The notes beneath the pieces are model-generated. The model was given only the letters and a program-made list of their open reading frames with translations, was not told where the DNA came from and searched no databases. Made by a program: the position numbers and the translations under genes. Positions 1 to 9,904 of a stretch of DNA of 64,000 bases are shown piece after piece (the stretch's first letter is position 1; every line of letters begins with the position of its first letter). Location: contig NW_022098049.1 in the NCBI RefSeq assembly GCF_002288925.2, positions 1,654,808-1,718,807 on the forward strand, in the 5' to 3' direction. Source of the DNA: Delphinapterus leucas. Its lineage: Eukaryota > Chordata > Mammalia > Artiodactyla > Monodontidae.

Positions 1-78
1 TGTGCTTGTGGGGGTGATGGACAGCTTGGAAAACACCTTCGCCTGAGTCATCGGCTGCTGACCTGCTCGGCAGCTTTG

Positions 79-86
79 TGACGTCA
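79..86. promoter_or_regulatory. Full palindromic CRE-like site
   Basis: The sequence TGACGTCA is a perfect 8-bp cAMP-response element, the binding site of CREB/ATF dimers. It sits immediately before a MIR fragment. A perfect CRE is rare by chance because it contains a CpG, but a single site with no promoter features around it is weak evidence for function. Confidence 0.3.
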
Positions 87-205
87 GATTTTATGCCCAT
101 TTTACAGATATGGCAACTGAGGCCTTGAGAGGGTGACTTGATGGCTCAGCTACTCAGTGACTGAGGCTAGATTTGCACTCAGGTCTGAGGTCTGACTCCA
201 ACTCC
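87..205 (-). mobile_element. MIR SINE fragment
   Basis: The plus strand reads as the reverse complement of the MIR core: 'cccattttacagat', then 'ggcaactgaggcc', then a degenerate 'ttgcactcaggtctgag' stretch corresponding to the tRNA-like end. MIR is an inactive tRNA-derived SINE from early mammals; the divergence here fits that age. Confidence 0.7.
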
Positions 206-284
206 TCCCTAGATCTCACCCTCATGGTCAACACTGAGGGAATGCGCGTGGATTCAGTGCTCAGCGCAGAGAGAGATGCTGTGC

Positions 285-445
285 TGGCTCTGGAAGGGAG
301 ACCCCTGGCTCAAGTCCCAGCTCTTCCAAGCATGAGCTGCATGGACTTAGAATAGTCACTTCTCTTTGGAGCTCAGTTTCCCTGGATGGAAAATGAGAAG
401 ATGGTAGGAGATTCCATCTCATAAATCTATAGAATTATGAAAACT
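285..445 (+). mobile_element. Degenerate MIR fragment
   Basis: In order it contains 'ctggctcaagtcccagctct', a damaged 'gacttagaatagtcactt', and 'gctcagtttccctggatgg', matching the MIR order of B-box end, linker and core. It is strongly diverged. Confidence 0.55.
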
Positions 446-584
446 TTGGTCTTCAGTGCTTTCTTACATCTCAGCACCCCCAGCTCTGCCAAGCCTGCAC
501 TCCTAGTCCCTTCCCCGGAACCCCCATCCCTGGGTCTCTCCCAGCCTCTGTGCTCCCCTCTCCCCAACAGACCCAACCTCTAGC

Positions 585-705
585 TCAGTGGAATCACCTG
601 AGGAGCCTGTTAAAATGCTGACTCCCAGGCAGCTTCCCAGAACCTGATGACTCTGAGTCCCTGGGAGATGGGCCCAGGGACCTGCATTTCTCCTCTAAAC
701 ACTCC
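585..705. mobile_element. MER5-like DNA transposon fragment
   Basis: Contains 'ggaatcacctgaggagcc', 'aaatgctgactcccaggc' and 'cctgatgactctgagtc', the order seen in MER5 elements, which are short non-autonomous hAT-Charlie transposons. A second MER5 follows within 50 bp. Confidence 0.6.
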
Positions 706-749
706 CAGGAAATTCTGCTCATCGGCCAGACTTGGCAGGCATTGCTGAG

Positions 750-932
750 CTCAATGGTTCTCCAGCTTTGGCAGGCATCAGAGTCACGGGCCGGGGGTGT
801 GAGATGACTGGGCACCACCCCCAGAATTTCTGATTCAGTAGTTCAGAGTGGGGTCCACAAATGCGCACTTCAAACAAATTCCCAGGTGATGCAGGGAACC
901 ACACTTGGAGAACCACTGCCCTAGCTCATTTC
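750..932. mobile_element. MER5A-like element with both termini
   Basis: Begins with 'aatggttctccagctttggc' and ends with 'cacttggagaaccactg', the near-palindromic ends of MER5A. Between them are 'agagtcacgggc', 'caccacccccagaatttctg' and 'aaattcccaggtgatgc'. This is an inactive hAT-type element shared by placental mammals. Confidence 0.75.
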
Positions 933-1047
933 CCAAGCCAGCCAGCAAAGGCATCTTTACTCGTGGGCGACGGCCGGGGTGGAGCAGTCCTGTCAGCGCA
1001 TGAACTTTTAACAGAGACCTTCGAAATTATTGAGATATTATAATAAC

Positions 1048-1182
1048 AGCTACCATTTGGTATGATACACGCTACATGCCAGGCCCTGTGCTAGATGTCT
1101 ACGATCCATGTCTCTCATTATTATATAGGGTTTGCAGATTCAAAAACAAAGGATGAGATTAAGCGATCGTCTAAGATTGCAC
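1048..1182 (-). mobile_element. MIR fragment
   Basis: Reads 'gctacatgccaggccctgtg' followed by a diverged 'gtttgcagattcaaaaac' stretch, the reverse complement of the MIR 3' part and core. Confidence 0.5.
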
Positions 1183-1795
1183 TTGCTACAAATACCACGA
1201 GGACTTTCTAGAGGGAAGCTTGGGCTATTTTCTTTACCCCACGAGGCCTGTCTTTGTCTCTGCCTGGAGTGTCAGGAGAGTTTCCAGCCAGGTTCAGAGA
1301 GGGGTCACCACCCAGGTTGGGGGTGGGATTTTGGGTTGGAGAAGGCTTTCATTAGTTCCCCACAAATTGTACCCTGCCGGTGGTGGCCCTTGGTTCACAC
1401 CCGCGGGACAGCCTGCTTGCTGCTCGTCTCGTTTCACCCACTTTGAAGGGACCCCTCGTGTAAGCGGGGACCGTTGCAGCTCTAGCAGGCTGAGCTCCTG
1501 GGGTGAAAACGGTGGTCTGCTGCTGGATCCCAGCCTGCTGGGGTTCTGCGTGGGTTCTGGCCTGGCCAATGTTCTGTTTGCCTGTAAGCGCCCTGGAATA
1601 GTAGAACTGTTGGTGCTGGATCCCAGGGAACAGATAGACATGGAGAAGGTTGAGTCGTGAGTTCAACTCTCCCAGCTGGTGCGTCTTAGTGGGGGAGCTT
1701 CTTTCCCTCTAACATGTGAAAATTGGCCTGTTGTTTAATAGGAAGCTCATTGATTTGTGCAAACATATAAAACACAGAGTAACTAGGAAATACAA
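1183..1795. other. Unassigned sequence, no gene recognised
   Basis: GC-moderate sequence with no repeat family that I recognise. Open frames of 146 codons on the plus strand and 115 and 104 codons on the minus strand overlap the same bases; none resembles a known protein, and mutual overlap argues that they are chance. Confidence 0.5.
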
Positions 1796-2007
1796 GTGGC
1801 CATGAGGGCTTTTTCCACACTTAGCTCTTTAATCTTACCATTCGCCAACACAGACACACACACACATACAACACAGATCATGCTTGTGTGTGTGTCGTTT
1901 TGTTTTGTTTTCAGTTATTTTTATGTCTGGCAGGGATCTCAAGTTTTTCAAGCCATCCATACCTTTTTGGCGGCATCTCCTACTTCTACCTGTTCTCTTC
2001 CCTCTGC

Positions 2008-2064
2008 AAAGAAAAGGAAGGAAGGGAGAGAGGGAGGGAGGAAGGGAGGGAGGAGGGAATAAAC
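2008..2064 (+). repeat. GGGA/GGAA purine-rich simple repeat
   Basis: Imperfect run of GGAA, GGGA and GAGG units on the plus strand. It is a polypurine tract that makes spurious Glu/Gly/Arg-rich or Pro/Ser-rich open frames. Confidence 0.85.
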
Positions 2065-2359
2065 GAAGGAACTGCCCTCAAACACTGATCCATTGGCGTG
2101 GCCATAGCCCCCCATACAGTGGCTTCGGCGTGCTACCCTTTCCGTTTTAAGAGGACAGACATGCATAGGTCCTGCACAAGCTCTGTCCGCACCCTTGAAG
2201 GCAGCTCGGTGGAGTCTACTGACATTGGAATTGGCGTCGAAAGTGAATAGCTCTGGTCCAGGATCTTTCACTCAACCATGGCACCTTCCCCCAGCCTCCC
2301 ATGGCCAGTCTGACTTACCCGTCTCCTCAGGGAGGTGGTGATAGCAAAAGAGATCGTGG

Positions 2360-2552
2360 GGGCTTCCCTGGTGGCGCAGTGGTTGGGAGTCCGCCTGCCG
2401 ATGCAGGGGACGCGGGTTCGTGCCCCGGTCCGGGAAGATCCCACGTGCCGCGGAGCAGCTGGGCCCGTGAGCCGTGGCCGCTGAGCCTGTGCTCCGCAAT
2501 GGGAGAGGCCACAGGAGTGAAAGGCCCGCGTACTGCAAAAGAAAAAAAGAAA
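2360..2552 (+). mobile_element. CHR SINE (cetacean type)
   Basis: A tRNA-derived retroposon. The head 'ggcttccctggtggcgcag' carries a pol III A box TGGCGCAGTGG (2372-2382, an exact match to the consensus) and a B-box-like GGTTCGTGCCC (2415-2425, two mismatches). A CpG-rich body and an A-rich tail follow. The flanks agatcgtgg (2351-2359) and agatcatgg (2553-2561) are a target-site duplication with one mismatch. The body lacks the CGCGTCCGGAGC-type segment present in the sister copies, so it carries a small internal deletion. Confidence 0.92.
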
Positions 2553-2604
2553 AGATCATGGACCTGAGAGCATCCCTCCAGTCTGAGAGCTGGATGAAAT
2601 TCTA

Positions 2605-2720
2605 GGAATCTAGATGTTTTACTTTACTGATGAGAAACCCGAGGCCCAGAGGGAGGAGGTAACTTGCATGAAGTTGCACAGCGAGTTTGGGGGCACTAGA
2701 GAACTGACAGTAGAAGGAGG
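2605..2720 (-). mobile_element. MIR fragment
   Basis: Contains 'ttactgatgagaaacccgag', 'gcccagagggaggaggtaac' and 'aagttgcacagcgag', the reverse-complement MIR core in order. Confidence 0.65.
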
Positions 2721-3187
2721 GTATTGCCCTGGTGGTCCTGTTGCTATTTCCATGTGGGTGATTGTTTGGCAAACAGTGAGTGAAGTGACAGGAAAACTTC
2801 TCTGGGAATCTCTCTGGCCAGAGCACCTTCTCTGCCTCTCTGTCTCTCAGACACACACAGACACATGCATGCACACACACATTTCTTGGTGTAAATAACA
2901 AAAAGGCAGTGACTACCCTTTACAGGAGAGACTTATACTCTTTTTCACTGATTATGGGGAAACCTGTTGTTCATCGTCTAACTTTGCAAGATAGAACGAA
3001 AGTCTCGGAGGAGTGAAGCTTGAAGTTAAGGAGAATCTACTGCCCCAAATCCCTTGCATCCATAGGGCTTGGTGGCCTTGTACTTGCCTAAACCCCCATC
3101 TCCCAATTATCCCTCTTCCCCTTTCACAGATAGACACATTCCTGGTTCTCCTGCCTGCAACACACATAGGGTAGAACAAAAGAACAT

Positions 3188-3398
3188 GGGCTATTAAAAT
3201 AGACAGAGGATTGGACATTTCTCATTAGCAGTGTGCCCTTGGGTAAGTTACTTAACCTCTCTGAGCTTCACCTTCCTCGTCTGGACAATTATAACACCTC
3301 TTAATGTTGCTGTCAGGATTAACAAAGGTAAAGCATTAAAAGTGTTTAATACAGGGACTGGTACAAAGTAGGGGCTTAATAAACGTTATCTGCTGCTA
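3188..3398 (+). mobile_element. MIR, near full length
   Basis: 'gtgtgcccttgggtaagtta', 'cttaacctctctgagcttca', 'aggattaacaaagg' and 'agtaggggcttaataaacg' appear in consensus order, covering linker, core and 3' end. Confidence 0.85.
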
Positions 3399-3779
3399 CT
3401 GAAAACGTTGGAGAGATGTTGAAGATCACATTCTTGCATCACTTTCGTGAGAGAATGAACTGGTTCATCATTTAAATGAGATCTCTCTCTAGGCCTCTGG
3501 CAATCTGACTGCATAGTTAATACTTTGATTTTCTGCCCTGGGAAGAACAAATATTGTCGAGGTTTTAAGCACACCATAGCTGGGCTGTTATCTTTGGAAT
3601 ACCAAGATGCTGGCATGGTAGTTTTCAGTACTACCTTGTGCATATAAATATCCTTATATCTGAAAAGGATATAAAATTGCAAACAATGAAAGATATTAAT
3701 GAACTGGAAACCATGAAAACAAGAATCAAAACACAAAAGCCCAATTATAATGGAATAGAGGTTACACTGTACTGCATTT

Positions 3780-3925
3780 TCTGGTTTACAGAGCAGTTCT
3801 AGGCATTCCCCACCCCTAGTGGCCTCACAACCGTCCTGGAAGGTAAGTATGATTCTGCCCATTCCTCGGGGGAGAGAAGACAGTTTCAGGCTGATGCTGA
3901 GTGGGAAAGACAGTCAGGAACCGCA
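3780..3925 (-). mobile_element. Degenerate MIR fragment
   Basis: 'ggcctcacaaccgtcctgga' and 'aggtaagtatgattctgccc' match the reverse-complement MIR 3' half; the core is badly eroded. The AT-rich segment just upstream (3400-3780) shows no recognised family. It has a chance 158-codon minus-strand frame and an 8-bp hairpin (atatcctt/aaggatat near 3650). Confidence 0.45.
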
Positions 3926-3929
3926 TCCC

Positions 3930-4270
3930 ACTGGGCCTTGTAGGATTTGGTAAAGAAATTTGGATTGTTCTGAGTTCAGTGTGCTTAAGCAGGAAAGTAC
4001 TGCAATCTTATGTACATTTTTAGAAGATCTCTTGGTAGAGAGGGGAGAGAGCAAAAGTGGAACCAAGGAGGCCACTTGGGAGGTGGCTTTGGAAGTTCAG
4101 GCAAGAAATGATAACAGCGCTAGCGGAGATAAAGAGAAGGTGGGTCAGAGAGTGGAGGTCACAAGATGGCCTTAGGGTGGGTTGGCCGTGGATGTTGATG
4201 AAGAGGGAGAACCAAGGATGGCTTCCAGCTTCCCAGCGGGTTGATGGGCGGTTGACGGTGGGGACGTCTG
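3930..4270. repeat. Old dispersed repeat, family not assigned
   Basis: Contains 'gaagatctcttggtagagag', 'ggaggccacttgggaggtgg' and 'ggcaagaaatgataacagcg', phrases I associate with an ancient mammalian interspersed repeat. The block at about 40840-41110 has the same character. I cannot name the family. Confidence 0.35.
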
Positions 4271-4754
4271 AGGAGGAACAGGTTTCAGAGGTGGGGGGGA
4301 GGGGCGAATCAGGGGCTCTACTTGCATTTGTTTTTGGAAGGAGGGTATCTTATTCCAAACACTGGGCCTTCTGATGGCAGAGAGCAGGTCGTATTCACTT
4401 GCTCCTGGGCATTGAATAAATGCTTTATGTGAGCTGGGTGCACTCAGGTCCACCCCCGGGCAGCCGGTCTGTGAAAAATGCCGCCGATGGCAAGGTGCTG
4501 TGTTCCTTCTGCCGCCAAGGAACCAGAAAGCCATTAATGACCTCTTCTGAGAACGTTGTGGCCCGTACAAGAAACAAACAAAAACCCCCATGTCTTGCCT
4601 TCTCGTGTTTCAGGCTTTGGGTAACTTTTTCTTTTGCCAGTCTCCATGGGATCTTTCCTCTGCTAATGCTTGAAAGTGATGCTTTTTTTTTTTTTAATGT
4701 TGTGCTCAGGCCTTAAATAACCTTTACCCTGAGGTAGATGAAGCCTAGTAAAAT

Positions 4755-4972
4755 GCTAATAACATCGACAGCGATAATGAGCTTTGGTGGAGTGTCATTT
4801 AATTAAAAGACCTCTTTTATATGCATTATTTGATTTTAGCCTCCCACAATCTCTGAGGTGAGATAAACAGCATGTTAAGCTCTGAGAACCGGAGGCCTAC
4901 AGTAGCCAAGAGTGTGTAAAAGTGACGTAACTATGGCATGGCTAGATTAAGAGTTGAGGTCCTTGGAACGGG
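4755..4972 (-). mobile_element. MIR fragment
   Basis: 'atgcattatttgattttagc', 'ctcccacaatctctgaggtg', 'aagctctgagaaccggaggc' and 'gctagattaagagttgaggt' follow the reverse-complement MIR order. Confidence 0.6.
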
Positions 4973-5011
4973 GCTGGCCGGTGAACAGTAGCTATTGTTG
5001 TTTGTATGGTT

Positions 5012-5095
5012 AGTTTCTAGGTAGAGAAACTGAGGCACAGTGAAACTGCGTCGTACACTCTCAGCAGTGGAATCAACTCCGAGCTGTGTAGGATG
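5012..5095 (-). mobile_element. Short MIR core fragment
   Basis: 'aggtagagaaactgaggcac' followed by 'agtgaaactgcg' matches the MIR core in reverse complement. Confidence 0.5.
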
Positions 5096-5311
5096 TGCGG
5101 TATTTCTGGATGCCACGCTCAGAAGGGATCCGAAGTGAGCCAGGAAGGCTGCTGCCGGGCCTGGATCCCTTTGAAATTCTCCTCCCCCATCTCCCCCTTC
5201 TCTCCCTTGCAAGTCCCCATCCCCTGTGAGGTGGGTTGAACACACCATCCAGGACTGCTCGGAGCCTGTCCCCTCCCTGCCTCCTGCCCCGGTGCCCCCG
5301 GCCGCTCATCA

Positions 5312-5498
5312 CGCGGGCCTCTCACTGTTGTGGCCTCTCCCGTTGCGGAGCACAGGCTCCGGACGCGCAGGCTCAGCGGCCATGGCTCACGGGCCCAGCC
5401 ACTCCGTGGCATGTGGGATCTTCCCAGACCGGGGCACGAACCCGTGTCCCCTGCATCGGCAGGAGGACTCTCAACCACTGCGCCACCAGGGAAGCCCG
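5312..5498 (-). mobile_element. CHR SINE (cetacean type), antisense
   Basis: Reads from the 3' body ('gggcctctcactgttgtggc') through 'ggacgcgcaggctcagcggc' to the tRNA head, ending in 'cgccaccagggaagccc'. The A-box reverse complement is intact (ccactgcgcca). No poly-T is left at its 3' end, so the tail is lost. CpG sites are largely preserved, suggesting a fairly recent insertion. Confidence 0.93.
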
Positions 5499-6379
5499 GC
5501 CACATTCTTTGAAGTGGGGTTCAGACCCCGCCTCCACCTCCTCCTTCCCTGACCCCCGCCCTCACGGCACCCTTCTCCAGCCATCCCGGGCCCCACCCCT
5601 ACCATCGCAGGTGACTCCGCAGGTGTGAGTCTTGGCTTCCGCATTGGGTAGAGGGAGACAGAGGCCTTGCCCTGTACCTTGTGACTCTCCAGCTCCCATG
5701 TGCCTGGCCAGGGCCACGCCCAGAGCAGGTGCCATGACATTATACAACTGACTTTTAGAAAACAATAAAAATAATCATGCCCAGCACCCACCTATGCAAA
5801 GGGGTGGTGCGTTCACCCAGGTCATCCCTTTGGGAAGTTCCCAAGGTGGCGCCCTGGCTCGGAACCCCGAGACCCCCAAGAACATTCAAGAACGTCCCCC
5901 AACACCGCACTGTTCTCCTTGGTGTTGGCAGATCTCTGCCCTTTGAGGGTGGCTCCACGGCTCACATCTGTGGAACCAGGACTGACGCCCTTTAGAAATA
6001 CAGTTGTCGGGGAAAGATGGTCTGAATCAGGGGCAGTTAAACGATAATGCGCCCAGTTTTATGCGTTGCCTTGTAACCTGACTCTGAAGACAGCTCCAGA
6101 GGAGGGCTTCCACACATGTCTTGGGCATCGTGGAGATGAACGTGCAGGCTCTGCCATGGGGGCCTCGTTGAGACAGTGGTTCGCTTTGGGCAGGGTCAGT
6201 TCTGTGACTGTGTTTAAAATTTGTCCTCAAAGAGGAATGAACGAGTGAGTGTGTGTTTGATCGGAAGAACACGTGTGTTGTTGTGCTTGTGTACGTGTGT
6301 GCCTTAGGGGAGAGAGCAGGGGCCTGCTGAGCCCCCTGGGCCCCCAGAGGCCAGCCAGCCCCGGGGGAGACAGCCCTGG
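5499..6379. other. Unique sequence, no gene recognised
   Basis: No repeat family is recognised. It contains a CTCF-like core, AAGGTGGCGC (5843-5852). Open frames of up to 128 codons run into the neighbouring CHR and are not credible genes. Confidence 0.5.
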
Positions 6380-6590
6380 TTTTTTTTGTTTTTTGTTGTT
6401 TGGTTTTTTTTACATCTTTATTGGAGTATAATTGCTTTACAATGGTGTGCTAGTTTCTGCTTTATAACGAAGTGAATCAGTTATACATATACATATGTTC
6501 CCATATCTCTTCCCTCTTGCGTCTCCCTCCCTCCCACCCCTCCAGGCGGTCACAAAGCACCGAGCTGATCTCCCTGCGCTATGCGGCAGC
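6380..6590 (-). mobile_element. L1 3' end, antisense, 5'-truncated
   Basis: A T-rich run (the inverted poly-A) is followed by 'acatctttattggagtataa', 'ttgctttacaatggtgtgct' and 'gcaccgagctgatctccctg', the inverted 3' UTR of a cetartiodactyl L1. It stops abruptly at about 6590, as expected for incomplete reverse transcription. The same tail recurs at 28770, 38037, 47108 and 49855. Confidence 0.88.
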
Positions 6591-7440
6591 CATAGCACTC
6601 ATCCCTTTGCCACTTGCCTCCCTTTCCCCCAGCCCCCAAATTTGTTCCAGCCCGCTGGCTCCCTCCAGCGACCTGAACGTAATGATTGTATTCTTCATAA
6701 ATAGAACACCTCCCCCTGCCCCCGATTCCCACCCCAACCCCAAAACTAACTGCCCTCCTCTCATTAGGTGCTCTAAGGACGCGGTTCTGTGTGGGAAGAG
6801 GCCTGGGCCCTCTTCACAGGCCCTGTTTGTTGCAGGTCCCACTGTCTATCTCTCTTAAAATGATGAAGCTTTGACAAGGCAGGAGGCGCGGTGGCTGCGG
6901 GGGCGGGGGGGAGCGGAAAGGGAGGGAGGATGTTTTCCCTGGATTCCCAATATTTGGGTTTTGTCCGGTAAAATATTTTCCCGGGCATCAGTGGGAGAGG
7001 AAATGGACAATCTCTGTTTCTTCAGAGACTGATTTTAGCTGCTGGCAGAGGTTCAGGGGCAGCCGGTGTACCCTGCCCCAGCACCCCTCCCTTTTCAGTC
7101 CTCGTGTCCCTGGTAGGGAGGTAGCCAAGAGGTTTTCAGTGTCAGTATCACAGAAGGAGGAGGCGGTTTTGAAATCCAGATCATATGCCGTTCCTGAGTG
7201 ACTGCTGTGAATCTTGGTGCCACTGAAATCTGTTGACTGAGGCCGCCAGCCCGCCAGGGTGTCTCTGGGGTCACTTGTACATGGACCCAGCAGCTGTAAA
7301 CTGGAATCACCAGATTGGACGGGATTCCCAGCAAAGCCCTGGATGCATGTGGTGGCTGCCAAGAAGCATTAGAGGGTCTGGACAAGAGCCTTTCTGGATT
7401 TTTCAAAGTGGAGAGGTGGGGATCGAGAGTGGGAAAGGCA
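6591..7440. other. Unique sequence with G-rich block
   Basis: Pyrimidine-rich at 6591-6780, then a G-rich block. No repeat or gene is recognised. Frames of about 120 codons on the minus strand (6988-7362) overlap others and show no recognisable domain. Confidence 0.45.
6899..6929 (+). other. Potential G-quadruplex
   Basis: Runs of five and seven G separated by one C, then GGG-A-GGG after an 8-base spacer. At least four G-tracts of three or more lie within 31 bases, satisfying the usual G4 pattern if the seven-G run contributes two tracts. Confidence 0.5.
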
Positions 7441-7575
7441 TCCGGCCTCCCTGCTAGAGACTCAAGGGAGCCTGGTACTGCCTTTCACCAGCTGTGTTCC
7501 TCGGTGTGGCCTTGAGGCTCTGACCTCCATTTCCTCCTTGGAGACACAGGGCGAACAATACTCACCTACCGAGTG
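7440..7575 (+). mobile_element. Degenerate MIR fragment
   Basis: 'ttcaccagctgtgttcctcg', 'gtgtggccttgaggctctga' and 'cctccatttcctccttggag' follow the MIR linker and core order on the plus strand. A second MIR starts almost directly after it. Confidence 0.5.
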
Positions 7576-7584
7576 AGCCGCTCT

Positions 7585-8250
7585 GGAGGCAAACGTTGCC
7601 AGCTGTGCTCCTTGCTTGCTGTGTGACGTTGAGCAAGTTACGTTAATATCTCTGTGCCTGGTTTTCCTTGTTATGTTGGTTTCCTGTGATTGCTATAACA
7701 GAGGACCACAAACTTGATGACTTAAAACAACAAAAATTTGATCTCTCGCAGTGCTGGAGGCCAGAAATGCAAAATCAAGAGTTAGCAGGACGCGGCTCTC
7801 TCCAAAGGCTACGAGAAAACCCTTCCTTGCTTCTTCCAGTGTCTAGAAGTTGTTGGTATTCCTTGTGGCTGTATCACTCCCAACTCCACCTCTGCCTTCA
7901 CATCACCTTCTCTTCCGCCTGTGGGTTTCTTCTCCAGGTGTTTCTTATTAGGGTACTTGCCATTGAATCCAGGGCCCATTTGGATAAGCCAGGGCGATCT
8001 CATCTTGAGACCCTTCACTTAGTTACACCTAGGAAGACTCTTTTCAAATAAGGCCACATTCGCAGATTCTGGGGGCTAGGACATAGACATATCATTTGCG
8101 GGGGAGGGGGCACAATTCAACCCACTACACTGGTTTATTAAATGAGGATGATAATGGAGATCCCATTATGGAGACTACACAAGTTTATACGTCTAAAGTC
8201 CTTTGAGCCGTGCCTATCACACAGCAAACACTCAGTGTTTGCTTTTGTCA
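7585..8250 (+). mobile_element. MIR split by an LTR insertion
   Basis: The left part (7585-7671) reads 'gctgtgtgacgttgagcaag' and then 'tctgtgcctggttttcc'. The right part (8130-8250) resumes with 'taaatgaggatgataatgg' and ends near 'aacactcagtgtttgc'. The LTR at 7672-8129 lies between them, so the MIR is older than the LTR. Confidence 0.75.
7672..8129 (-). mobile_element. MLT1-type solo LTR, antisense
   Basis: Starts near 'tatgttggtttcctgtg' and 'gctataacagaggaccacaa', passes 'agtgctggaggccagaaatg' and ends 'cacaattcaacccactaca'. This is the reverse complement of a mammalian MaLR (ERVL-type) LTR. Flanking 5-mers cttgt (7667-7671) and ctggt (8130-8134) fit a target duplication with one mismatch. 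No internal retroviral genes are present. Confidence 0.8.
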
Positions 8251-8270
8251 TAATCCTCAGCAAGCCATCA

Positions 8271-8936
8271 TTTCATCATCACCATCACCATCACCACCAT
8301 CACCACCGTCACCATCACCACCATCACCACCCCCATCGCCACCATCACCACCCCCATCGCCACCATCACCATCACCANNNNNNNNNNNNNNNNNNNNNNN
8401 NNNNNNNNNNNNNNNNNNNNNNNNNNNNNNNNNNNNNNNNNNNNNNNNNNNNNNNNNNNNNNNNNNNNNNNNNNNNNNNNNNNNNNNNNNNNNNNNNNNN
8501 NNNNNNNNNNNNNNNNNNNNNNNNNNNNNNNNNNNNNNNNNNNNNNNNNNNNNNNNNNNNNNNNNNNNNNNNNNNNNNNNNNNNNNNNNNNNNNNNNNNN
8601 NNNNNNNNNNNNNNNNNNNNNNNNNNNNNNNNNNNNNNNNNNNNNNNNNNNNNNNNNNNNNNNNNNNNNNNNNNNNNNNNNNNNNNNNNNNNNNNNNNNN
8701 NNNNNNNNNNNNNNNNNNNNNNNNNNNNNNNNNNNNNNNNNNNNNNNNNNNNNNNNNNNNNNNNNNNNNNNNNNNNNCACCATCACCATCATCACCACCC
8801 CCATCACCACCATCACCATCACCACCATCACCATCACCATTACCATTATCACCACCATCACCATCACCACCATTACCATCACCAACCACTGTCACAACTG
8901 TCACCATCACCACCATCACCATCACCATCACCATCA
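8271..8936 (+). repeat. CCATCA/CACCAT simple-sequence array
   Basis: Interrupted array of CAC, CAT and CCATCA units on both sides of an assembly gap. It translates as poly-His, Ser-Pro or, on the minus strand, Gly-Asp repeats, so the 283-codon and other open frames across it are artefacts. Variants with 'ccccatcgcc' at 8331 and 8353 suggest a higher-order unit of about 22 bp on the left side. Confidence 0.95.
8378..8777. other. Assembly gap (400 N)
   Basis: Exactly 400 undetermined bases inside the simple repeat. The round number suggests an estimated or placeholder size, so the true array length is unknown. Confidence 0.99.
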
Positions 8937-9034
8937 TCCCTAACATTTGTGAAGAGGCTTCCCAAACTGAACACATCTAAAACCAACTCTTGACTCGTAT
9001 TCAACTTCTCAGTAAATAATCCTGGTTTCCTCTT

Positions 9035-9870
9035 TTTCTCTCACACCTCATTCCATCTAAGTCCTGTCTATTCTGCCTTCAAAATATATCCCCAGTGTGA
9101 CCACCATCTTTCAGTACCACCACGTTGCACCCCTCCAGGGGACCCTTCCCATTTTGGTGGCTATGAGTGGCACCTCTGGAGTCTTATATTCAGCACCGTG
9201 GTGCTGCTTCCTGCCACCTCCACCCCCGTCCCCCGGTTCAAGCCCCATCGTCTCTCACGTGGGTCACTGCAGTCACCGTTGGCTGTCCTCTCAGCTCATC
9301 CCTTAGCTGCCGCCCCTCCCTCACTTCATGCACACCCCCCGACCGTCTCCTCTCCTCAAAACACAGGTCAGATTGTCACTCGCCTGCTCCAAACCCTCCA
9401 GTGGTTCCCCCGTCTCACTCAGAGCAGAAGCCAAAGGCCTCATGGTAACCCCCAGGCCCACGTGATCACCTTCCTCTCTGCCACCAGCCTTGAACAAAAC
9501 ACCCCCCACACACACACACACACACTTGCATCTGTGCTTGCTACTTTCTAAGCCTAGAACACTCTTTTCCCAGCTATCTTTGTGGTTTTCTGCCTCATTT
9601 CATTCAGTCTGTGCTTAAAAGACACGCTGTCACGGAGGCCTTCCCTGCCCACCGCAGGGTCATAGCTCAGCCGGCATCCCCACAGATCCCCATCCTCTCA
9701 ACCTGTCTTTTTCAAAGCACAGCTTGCTACCTGGCGCCGGATGTTTATTTGCTTGTGGCATTGCGTGCTTTCCCCCATCACACTCGAGTCTGTGAAGGGA
9801 GAAACTCTGTTTTGATGGCTGCTGGGTCCTCAGCCCCAAGCACATGTTAAACACATGAGAAGCACTTTCT
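9035..9870 (+). mobile_element. L2 LINE 3' region
   Basis: In L2 order: 'gcctgctccaaaccctccag', 'agcctagaacactcttttcc', 'acggaggccttccctgccca', and a diverged end with 'gtcctcagccccaagcacat'. It is a long remnant of an inactive CR1-clade LINE, with a CA microsatellite grown inside it. Confidence 0.8.
9507..9526 (+). repeat. (CA)n microsatellite
   Basis: About ten CA units following a C-rich start, within the L2 remnant. Confidence 0.85.
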
Positions 9871-9904
9871 GGACAAGGGAATGATTACGAGCCGGGCTCT
9901 GGCT

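Noticed and set aside
2360..2430. tRNA-like heads with A and B boxes
   Set aside because: These are the tRNA-derived heads of CHR SINEs, not tRNA genes: they lack a foldable acceptor stem and sit within retroposons with A-rich tails.
3386..3862. 158-codon minus-strand frame in AT-rich DNA
   Set aside because: It includes a MIR remnant, has no recognisable domain, and a single frame of this size is expected by chance over 64 kb and six frames.
8142..8993. 283-codon open frame encoding poly-His with X residues
   Set aside because: It runs through the CCATCA array and the 400-N gap; the length is an artefact of the repeat and of undetermined bases.
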